From: Stenopsyche tienmushanensis
Taxonomy: Eukaryota > Arthropoda > Insecta > Trichoptera > Stenopsychidae
Assembly: GCA_008973525.1 (NCBI GenBank)
Contig: WACJ01000097.1
Coordinates: 1,045,034-1,109,033, forward strand
DNA: 64,000 nt
Direction of reading: 5' to 3'
Numbering within the stretch: the stretch's first letter is position 1; every line of letters starts with the position of its first letter. The position numbers and the translations under genes are program-made. Below the pieces are notes generated by a model, which was not told where the DNA came from, searched no databases, and worked only from the letters and a program-made list of their open reading frames with translations. Of this stretch, positions 56,181 through 64,000 are shown piece by piece.

Positions 56181-56687
56181 TGTGACAAAAAATGATTGAA
56201 TATGATAAATGTTTCGCAAATAATACAATATTTGTATTACTTTCCGGTTCTTCTGATATAAGATAGTATCAATCAGCTAGAACATTATATATTGACGAGT
56301 GTCAGGGTATCAAATTTCTGCTTTATACCCTGGATAATTTCACTTTATGACGTCCCATAAATTCGATATTGCTGATTGGGCTTTGCAGACGGTACAGATG
56401 AAAATTTGAGATATTAAAACTCGGAAACATTAAGCGTCGAATAGATAATTGCTTTTGCCAAATTACACTAACGCTATTTATTGCTGTGGAGCTTTAATCG
56501 ATACTATAACAATACAAAGATGGCCGAATTCAATAATAGATTTAGATTTGCTAATCCTAGATCTTTCATGCTAAGATGATTAAGTTATTTAGAGGGGTTA
56601 AATGGGTTTCAAAGCGAAAAAAGATTTTTTTTTCTAATTTTTTTTTAAAAATATTATAAAAAATATATTTTATTCAAACTTTAAAGA

Positions 56688-56936
56688 TTATAAAAGAGCA
56701 GTATTTAAACAATATTTAATGAAAATTTCATTTAAAAGTGTTGAAAATTCAGCCGTTGAGACTTTGTTTTTGGAGACTCCTAAAAAAGATATTCTCGCGG
56801 TTAGGGGTCTGATTATGGTAGTCAGGCAACTTGCTGCTGAAAATGCACGCTCAGCCTCCACACTTGTTGGAGGTATCGTCATCACATATTTAAACACTAT
56901 CAATCTGACTGATAAAATTCCTATCTGCTGAGGCAC
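56688..56936 (-). pseudogene. hAT transposase C-terminal dimerisation region
   Basis: The minus-strand ORF contains VMTIPPTSVEAERAFSAASC at about residues 19-38, the hallmark of the hAT C-terminal dimerisation domain (L.IP.TSA.(A/V)ER.FS..). It continues TTIIRPLTARISFLGV; beyond that the usual R..L......LLFLR pattern is scrambled by a frameshift. All N-terminal and most catalytic sequence is missing. Confidence 0.85.
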
Positions 56937-57238
56937 TGATTAAAACTCGCAAAATTCCCGATTTCCCAACAAATTATTTATTTCCATCCCCGCAGATAAA
57001 AATTTATATACTATAATACTTTGATGTGATTTGTAATTATATTACAGATGAATACAAAAATTTTGAACCCCGTATCTATTATACTTCATATCGTTATTCC
57101 CATTATTAGAGACAAGGTGTAGTAAATACATCACCGGTAGGGAAAGTTTAATATAACAATTTGAAAAACATATATGTATACATAGATTAAACAGCTAGGC
57201 GTCGCCTAAGCTCGCCAATTAGCATTTACGCCACTGTT
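56688..57238 (-). mobile_element. hAT deletion derivative, copy 2
   Basis: The right end (57238) is a hAT-like terminus, cagtggcgtaaatgctaatt on the minus strand. The minus-strand interior matches 21098-21545 throughout, then joins the transposase C-terminal codons after the same internal deletion. The left terminal repeat is not recognisable. Outside the right end the 49 bp at 57239-57287 match the flank of the other copy. Confidence 0.75.
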
Positions 57239-57287
57239 TCCAAGCGTCCAGATTTCGGCGAAAATGTCTCGATTTAGTAGCCTTCAA

Positions 57288-57619
57288 TCCGGGATCCCGG
57301 GATTGGATTCCCTACTCGCGGTGAACAACTTATCATAGCTTTATATAAATTCAAAAATATTTTGTGTAGTAAGTACACCTCGTAATTGAGTAAAGGATTT
57401 AAAAAATAATTAAATTTAAATTTTTGGCTGAATTGTTTGCAAAAAATAATAATTTTAGTAAAATTTATACCATATATTGTTTAAAATTTTACTAGATTTA
57501 AATGCGATATTCTCGGCCGGTCAAACCTAATTACCGGAATTTCTAAAGGCTTTCATTTCTACAGTTTTATTTTAAACGATTTGAAACTTTGAGATAATAT
57601 TCATTATATGTTGTAATAT
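57288..57619. other. Unassigned AT-rich DNA
   Basis: A short palindromic stretch cgggatcccgggattgg lies at 57291-57307. No gene. Confidence 0.4.
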
Positions 57620-58085
57620 TAAAAAAAAAACAAAAAATATAACCCTTAGTATTTTTAAATATATATTATAAAGTAATTTTGTTTTGAATTTTGAATAAAA
57701 TAAAATTTATTTTTTTGCATTGTTTTAAAGTTTAGACTTTTAAGAATTCATCCTCCAAAGAAATGTTCGAAATTCTAATTATTTACAGAGTTATAGCTAT
57801 TTTAGTGATGCGGCTACTAAGCCGATCTTACAAGAATGTAATTTTTAAACGCGTTTTTCTCGAAACACGGTTGACATCATATCTTGAGTTCTAATAACCT
57901 GATTTATTTCGATTTTTTTTTATAAATCTGTGAAAAATTGACTTTTTTAAACATTCGCCATTTTGTGAAAATAAATTTTTTTTTTCTTTTGAGGTACGGA
58001 CTATGGCGAAATCTTTACTGTTTAAGAATCATTTTGATTTTTTAAATTTTAGACGACTAAAAGGGTTGAAGTCTTGTCAACCAAT
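57620..58085 (-). repeat. AT-rich repeat A, copy 2
   Basis: Inverse of copy 1: cctccaaagaaatgttcg, tttacagagttatagctat, aacgcgtttttctcgaaaca, cggttgacatcatatcttga. Its right part (gaggtacggactatgg, cgactaaaagggttgaa) matches the inverse of 63390-63490, extending the family beyond what copy 1 shows. Confidence 0.65.
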
Positions 58086-59221
58086 ACATGCCCTTTACTG
58101 AATTTATTTTAGTATCGGCGATTGAATGAATATGTGCCTGTATAAAGCTCTTAATGCGGGTTAGATATGTTCCAAATGAAAAGCCCTTTTCATTTGTACA
58201 CAGTTCACGTCTGCCTTATTATTTGCAATAAATACATTCAATAAAAGCGTAAAAAATGAACGACAAAAGAAATAGAGTTTGCAGGACTCGATAAAGGCCG
58301 GTAGTTTACGGGTCAGCCTTACACGAGCACATTTTCACCCGGAGGTCTCAAAGTTCAAAGGTCGGTCCGTGACGTACGAACCGTCGAATCCCGCAGGAAC
58401 ACATTTCTTTAGGTTATCATTTAAATAGTACAGAGACGGGCAACAGTTTCGCTCCTATTGAAAAATTGCTAATGGCTTCGACTCGGTGAGTGCTCTTTTT
58501 ATCTACGACCCTATGAAAAGGGTTCCGCCCTCGAGTCCGATTCATATTTCATTGCATGTAACGCGTGTCTTATGTTTTATTTTTTTTAATAAATTTACGC
58601 GACCGTCAGGGCGGAAGGAATCCCGTTCCATTATGGGAGTAATTCCGGCACGAGTGCCCCGAACGGGAGCGGCGGAATGAATAAAAACTTAATTTTACAT
58701 CGCTGAGGTTTCTTCCTTGACAGGATTCCTCAAGTTGTTTGCCAAACTCAAACAGCTTAAGTCTTTAAGGGATCACTGGGCTGATGGGTTAATTGAATTC
58801 CTTCCCGACCAGGCCACAATCTTCACGCATCATAGGACATAAAACATCAATCTTGGGCTTCTGGAGAGGAAACGAGAGACGCGAAAGTACTCTGGAAGTA
58901 TTGAGTGCCCTTTTCAAATTCGCTTGATTAGCAATACATATGCATATTTGCTATATATCATATTAAAAAGGACCAAGAAAAAAGGTTTTTAATTACTTAT
59001 ATATTGGCAGTGCCAAAAATACATGCCGTTTTACATACGCAATTTTTTGGAAAGGACAAAAAACAACTTTATATGTGTCTTTAATTTTAATACCAAAGGA
59101 ACATATTTCGTCATGTTTGAAATCAATACGTTTGGGATCCATAATAGTGTCTCAAATATGTTTACTTTTGGCACTTATTGTATTAGAAATAGAAGTACAC
59201 TCAAACCTTTTTTTGTGCTGT
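58086..59221. other. Unassigned DNA; GC-richer block 58300-58700
   Basis: No gene. The 92-codon plus ORF at 59075-59353 runs into repeat G and is likely spurious. Confidence 0.4.
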
Positions 59222-59342
59222 TTTAAAGTTATGCAGTTTTTAAAACCAATGGAACGCATCTTCATTTCTTTCTATGTAAGTCATAGCTTTTTTGTGCGAT
59301 TTTCCATGGAACGCATCTACCGCATAAAAAAAGATTTAAGTG
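59222..59342 (-). repeat. Repeat G fragment, copy 3
   Basis: Contains aagttatgcagtttttaaaa, then cttttttgtgcgattttcc, atggaacgcat and ccgcataaaaaaaga, in the orientation of 23655-23815. More diverged than copies 1 and 2. Confidence 0.55.
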
Positions 59343-59361
59343 TACGGCGTTGAAAATGCAG

Positions 59362-59517
59362 TCAATCCTTCTATAGCGTCGAGATAGGGATCACGCTATG
59401 GAAAATAAGGCATCCATACTAAATGTGAACGTATTTAGTTTGTTTACAAGTTATCTTATATACTTTGCTAAAATGTAAAAAATGCTGCAAATTAAGCGAA
59501 CGCTATAGGAGGGTTGA
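59362..59517 (+). repeat. Short TIR element, copy 4
   Basis: A 156-bp copy with left tcaatccttctatagcg and right cgctataggagggttga, internal gtcgagatagggatcacgct. Directly followed by repeat D at 59522. Confidence 0.85.
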
Positions 59518-59521
59518 CCGT

Positions 59522-59575
59522 AAAGCACTGTGGAGTACTGTACGCCACATGTACGTGCATACTCTCTTTGGATCG
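59522..59575 (+). repeat. Repeat D, copy 4
   Basis: Reads gcactgtggagtactgtacg, then ccacatgtacgtgcatactc and tctttggatcg, matching 22068-22112. It abuts a TIR element. Confidence 0.6.
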
Positions 59576-60054
59576 TTTAGAAATTAGACATGCGGCTATC
59601 AAAATGTTCTTCTGACATTCTGAAAAAAATATTTTTAACAAATTTCAATGTTAAAAGTGTGTATTATTAATACTACAACAAGACAAAGGCTTCTTTCATA
59701 ATTGAATTCTATTTCAGCTACTGCTAAAAATAAATGTTTGTTTTCGGCTTTTCAACAGCAGAAATGTTTGATGTAACCTCAGCTTAAATTATTCCCTCAG
59801 AATTTGTTGTAAATCAAAAATGCCTCAATGATGGATAAGTTGAATATTTTCAACATTATTATATTATTTTTATTATAACATAAAATTCAAATGCTGCTCA
59901 AATTGAATTCTATGAAACTATGCACGTCCATAATCGTCCAATAAGCCAAACTGTGCCACATGTAGATAATGGATTTTATTGCAATGCGGTTTGAATTTGA
60001 TGCTTGGAAATATTAGGGGTATCGAAAAGTATTCGCGTATTTAGTATAAAAAGT
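59576..60054. other. Unassigned AT-rich DNA
   Basis: No gene or shared repeat recognised. Confidence 0.45.
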
Positions 60055-60250
60055 TCGAATATATTAAAAATAACAAGAATTTAATATGCAATATTATAAA
60101 GAATAATTCCCTTCAATATTCAACACATCTTCCTATCGCTTTGGCAGTGTTTTGATCCCATTTTTCTAAAAAAAATCCCACTTAAAAGCAAAAATCGATT
60201 TTAAATGCATTTCCATTTCAGCTGCTTTTTTGATTTTTTTTAGCTTAGGT
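60055..60250 (-). pseudogene. Mariner transposase C-terminal fragment (family D)
   Basis: Minus-strand reading KNGIKTLPKR then a stop, then EDVLNIEGNYSL, matches the mariner C-terminus pattern (GI..L..RW.KC....GNYF.). The upstream residues MHLKSIFAFKWDFF fit the preceding helix only loosely. Differs from the IQKLVPRLQK ending of family A. No terminal repeats were found around it, so the assignment is moderate. Confidence 0.5.
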
Positions 60251-61799
60251 CGCAATTTTGCTTTATGATCTCTTGCACAAAAATAATGTTTTTCGATAAG
60301 CCTAATATTCTTGTGGCATCCATTGATTTATCGAGCATTTATATATATATTTTTGCATTAAAAATGCTTGAAAACACTGTAAAAATAAAATAAATATACG
60401 ATCAAATCAAGGCAGAAGCGTTTATACGAAATTGAGAGTATATATATCATACTCAAATATTTAGTCGAATTGTATCCAATGTCCATACAATGCATCTGAT
60501 ATTAATGCATACTTGCAGCTGACATGCAATTATGTGCATTTCAAGCTTAATTTGGTTCATGTTGGAACTATGAACATTTAAGCATCAGGTAATTGGCTAC
60601 CCATCAGTATCTCATAACTTTGATTAGATAACAATGTCAGTTCATATTACATGTAGCTTCAATTCAATTCATCAATTATAATATCGAATGTTAATATCTT
60701 GTTAATATATTCCCTATACTCAAAGATGGCTCCTCTTTTTTTACTGGAGCGTATAAAGCGCATAAAAAAGGACCAAAGGACGACATAATAAAATATGAAA
60801 TAGAGCAGGGTGGCGTCCTTATGCAATTTATCGCAACGGAGTGCAAAACATTTAATATGAAGCCTTTGTGAAAAATGTGCATTAAATATGAAAATTTCAT
60901 ATTGTCAAGATTCTACGCGGGGGTATTAATAACGTAGACGGGTGCAGTTGGCTTTTTCTGCATATTTTCATGCATATAGCAACAAATGCAAATTAATATC
61001 TCGCGTTGTTCTCATATTTATAACACGAGTTTCATCAGGGACAGTAAGAAAATGCGGATGATGAAATACTCCCCAGTGGATGAATGGATTTATTTAATAA
61101 ATTGCTTCTATTGAATTTGGTCCTGTGTGTGTGGCGCTCGAGGAAGAAATAAGCGATAATATTTACACATGTGTAACCAAAGAGAAAAGGCAAAGATTGC
61201 GGATAAATTGTCCTCCATAGAATAGGCCTTTTATTAAATTTGTGTAAGTATTCCCGAATAATATATAAAAAAATGAGAATAATACATTTTTACCTTTGAG
61301 ATATCGATGATTTATGTGGCGAGATGTTTGCTCCCATCTTATGATGGTCCAAAGCTCACAATTGGCAAAAATATATCTCTCACAAACGCTATTATGAATT
61401 TTAGGACTTCATAATAAAACGTTTGATAAATATTATCATCTCTTAAAATGACAAGCTTAAATAAGATCAATTTATTATTAACGTTAATCCCTTTAATGAG
61501 TATGCATGCACATGTTGTTATGAAAATAAACTCATCAATCAAAGAGTTGAGAAGAATATTTGTATCATTAATTATTTGAACTGAGCAAAATCCGTAGCAG
61601 AGTTCATTTATGCTTTTTAATGGTATTAAGCAATAATAATAAAAAGTGAGTGGCCATAAAAAGGCGAGGACTTGCTAAGGTCGTTATTGAAGTTGCAATA
61701 GAATTAAAGTTTCTCTACAATTGTGTGTTTGAAATATACTCATAGAAGGCATAGTAGAAACTTCTTGAATTTTGTCATGGAATATTTTTGTAGGCGAGT
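60251..61799. other. Unassigned AT-rich DNA
   Basis: No gene. gcgcataaaaaaggacc at 60755-60771 resembles the terminus of repeat G. atgagtatgcatgcacatgt near 61497 resembles the core of repeat D. Confidence 0.45.
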
Positions 61800-62100
61800 C
61801 TAGTTTAGTAAATAAAAAAAATATTTTCACAAAATGGCGACTGTTTAAAAATAAAGTAATTTTGTGGCTTATATTAATATATTTTTAAAATAGTTAAAAA
61901 CCAATTTTTATTCTAAATATGGCAGAGACAATAGCTAGTTATATGTAAAAGATACACATTAAATTTGAAGTTAATTAATTAATTAGAACTTGGGATATCA
62001 TGTCAACCGTGTTGAAAAAAGTAGTTTAAAAATAGGCAAGAAAACAAAATCGATTTTTTCAAAATTCTAAACAAAAATACCCCTTTTAAACAATTTAATT
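61800..62100 (+). repeat. AT-rich repeat A, copy 3
   Basis: Contains cacaaaatggcgactgttta, acattaaatttgaagttaat, gatatcatgtcaaccgtgtt and gaaaaaagtagttt, in the order seen at 40210-40605. Confidence 0.65.
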
Positions 62101-62879
62101 ATTGTGCAACGTGGAGCAAGGGGCAGAGTCAAAATCAGGCCGCGGGAAGGACGACTTCCCACAGTCAAGGCTATATGACAACATAATTTGTGCGGCATTC
62201 GAATGCCTATCTAAATCCATCTGTACTGTTGAATATGGATATCCGAGTCTCTGTGCTAAGGATGTTCATCAATTTTTTTCTGACCCAAGGCTTTCTTCTA
62301 AAATTATAAAATTCCATGATTCTGGTTCAGCTTGTGCATACAATATTGTATTTGGTATATAAAGGACATTGCATTTGATTTATAGCAGTATTCTGGGCAC
62401 CCTGTCGCTAATGGTAGCAACACTAATGCAGTGTCAACCCCGTTGCAAGCAGAAGGAAGCCGCTCCAGGAAGATTATTGCAGAAACATCGCGTCCTCGAA
62501 CTAAAGCCATTTATGCAAATTAATCCTGTCGGGACATACTTCCTGCATGTATGCAAACGTTGACCGTGGACTTTATGTGTTGACCCCGTAAGGGTAGGTG
62601 CGGTGGTAATTTATAAGTTTCGACGTTGTACAGCAGGAAATGGCTTTACGTGCTGAGATGGCAGGATCAAAAGGACATTACATGGGGATATAATTTTGAA
62701 AGGTTTCCAATAGGAAATACCGGATGGATGAAGCGGAAGCCGACAAACGGCCGTCGAATTCGAGCATCGGGGATTATGCGAATTGGATGATTAATATTTG
62801 AATTATTGAACGTTCTTGAGCTTATCTATTAAGCAAATATTTAAAAACATTATCTGAAAATGATTATCTTTTTTATAAA
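62101..62879. other. Unassigned DNA; possible LINE 3'-end and repeat X scraps
   Basis: gcaacgtggagcaaggggc near 62106 resembles the distal LINE 3'-end block, and ccgcgggaaggacgacttcc near 62140 resembles repeat X. The 86-codon plus ORF at 62102-62362 therefore begins inside repeat-like DNA. It has no domain I recognise. Confidence 0.4.
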
Positions 62880-63085
62880 AAATAAATGTATGTGATACGT
62901 ATTGTGAATGTTTGTGGTCTATACATTCCTATACCGTTCATTCAATTGCCATGAAATACTAGGAAGCTATTGGGCGTATATCCGAAAAGGTTTTTGAGTT
63001 ATCAAAACAATTTTTTGTATATAGAATTTGCTTTGCGAAACGTTTAGCGGTTGCACCATTTTGGCGCATATTGGTCTGGTGAAAT
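62880..63085 (+). repeat. Unclassified repeat U, copy 4
   Basis: Contains ctatacattcctataccgtt, cattcaattgccatgaaata, then gcgaaacgtttagcggttgc and accattttggcgcatattgg, covering the same span as copy 1 at 6066-6250. Confidence 0.75.
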
Positions 63086-63269
63086 GAATCGAACGGTTGG
63101 GATCTGCGGTTTTTGAGACCTAACACTTTAACCACTTAACAAGCGTAATGCGATGTTTTCAGCATATGATTAAATTAGTATAGGCCCATTTAAATACGAA
63201 TTATTATACAGGAAAGTTGAAAAAATTATTACAATTTTTAAATGCTAATCAGTCGGTCATAAACAATCC

Positions 63270-63770
63270 TGCTCGACTTTTTGGTAAAAATTTTTTTACC
63301 AAGTGTTTATTAACATTTTTATAATATACAAAAAAATTTAAAACGTTATAGAATAGTAATGTGTAATGAGTTAAAATAAGGGTGTATCCTGGTTGACACA
63401 ATTTCAACCCTTTTAGTCATATAAATTTTTAAAAATAAAACAGATTCTTAATTAAAATGTTGAGGACTATAGTCCCTACCTCAAAGAAAAAATAATAATT
63501 TTATTTTCATAAAATGGTGATGGTTTAAAACTAAAACTATTTTTTAGTCTATTTTTTTCAGTTTATTTTTTTAAAATAGTTAATAAAAAATTTTAACACT
63601 AATTTGGTAGGAACGATATAAGATTATATATAAAAGGGTTAAATATAATTTAAAGTATATTTATTAATTATAACTTGAGATAACATGTCAACTGAACACC
63701 TAAACATTGAAAATACGAAAACAAAAATAGATGTTTTAAAAATTCTAGATTAGAACACCCAATATGTATA
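63270..63770 (+). repeat. AT-rich repeat A, copy 4
   Basis: Contains caacccttttagtcatataa, ggactatagtccctacctca, cataaaatggtgatggttta and gagataacatgtcaactga. It supplies the left portion shared with 57960-58080 and the right portion shared with copies 1 and 3, so it is the longest copy. Confidence 0.65.
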
Positions 63771-64000
63771 CCCACAATGATAATTAAAACTAAAATATTT
63801 TGAATGGCTTAGGGGTGAATCATGATGGACTTGTCGCATTTAGGGTTGAGGATGAACATTTTCGTCCAAATGCCGTGAGTATATTACACAGTCCGAGCAT
63901 AGAGCATTAGCCAGAGCTTATATGCGAGCCCCAGATTGAGAGCGGCTGGCGAGAACCATCAAGTCGCCAGATTATTAAATTGCAGGTTCCATATGTGGCG
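63771..64000. other. Unassigned DNA at window end
   Basis: No feature recognised. Confidence 0.4.

Noticed and set aside
1..64000. CRISPR array, bacterial operons, riboswitches or phage modules
   Set aside because: No regularly spaced direct repeats with unique spacers, no long contiguous ORFs and no ribosome-binding-site pattern; the transposon content and SINE are eukaryotic.

Overview
The window looks like non-coding nuclear DNA from an arthropod, most likely an insect. It is AT-rich, has no long open reading frame and no operon-like packing, and is littered with decayed transposable elements of types common in insects: mariner/Tc1 (IS630-Tc1), hAT, piggyBac-like, R1/I-type and Jockey-type LINEs, a tRNA-derived SINE and several short inverted-repeat (MITE-like) families. 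I found no intact host gene, rRNA, tRNA gene or CRISPR array. Every recognisable coding stretch is a broken piece of transposase or reverse transcriptase. The species cannot be named from this sequence alone; the window reads as an intergenic tract or a very large intron.

Layout. Positions 1-15800 hold a deleted mariner (1617-2106), a short TIR element (2264-2412), a foldback mariner derivative (3822-4215), several unclassified repeats, a second TIR-element copy (11336-11481) and a mariner of another lineage (14932-15790) split by retroelement DNA. Positions 17000-27000 are mostly unassigned AT-rich DNA with scattered repeats and a hAT deletion derivative (21098-21545). Positions 27366-29911 are the best nested locus: a mariner with most regions recognisable, interrupted by the 3' half of an R1-like LINE, with a 5'-truncated Jockey-type LINE 15 bp beyond its right end carrying 9-bp target duplications. 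Positions 31000-34410 hold IS630-type fragments, including a triplicated catalytic-motif segment, and a full SINE with an 11-bp target duplication. Positions 37440-38115 hold an inverted pair of R1-like 5' regions; 41731-42268 is a deleted IS630 element; 44750-48100 holds three LINE remnants including a recognisable YADD reverse transcriptase piece. Positions 49517-50988 are a mariner carrying a 1.03-kb composite insertion with a 10-bp target duplication. Positions 52262-64000 hold more mariner foldbacks, a hAT pair member (56688-57238) and several copies of AT-rich families.

Between these lie blocks of apparently single-copy DNA, some richer in GC (about 18900-19300, 24700-25200, 30380-30960, 34900-35500, 38800-39800, 45750-46560, 48650-49200, 53200-53950, 58300-58700). 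They carry no convincing ORF; they could be unique intergenic or regulatory DNA, but nothing in the sequence proves function.

The genes do not work together in any pathway. I did not find a novel functional system. The items most worth following are the foldback mariner derivatives that appear to use an inner terminus, the composite retroelement insertion, the triplicated transposase motif, and the several unclassified multi-copy repeat families.
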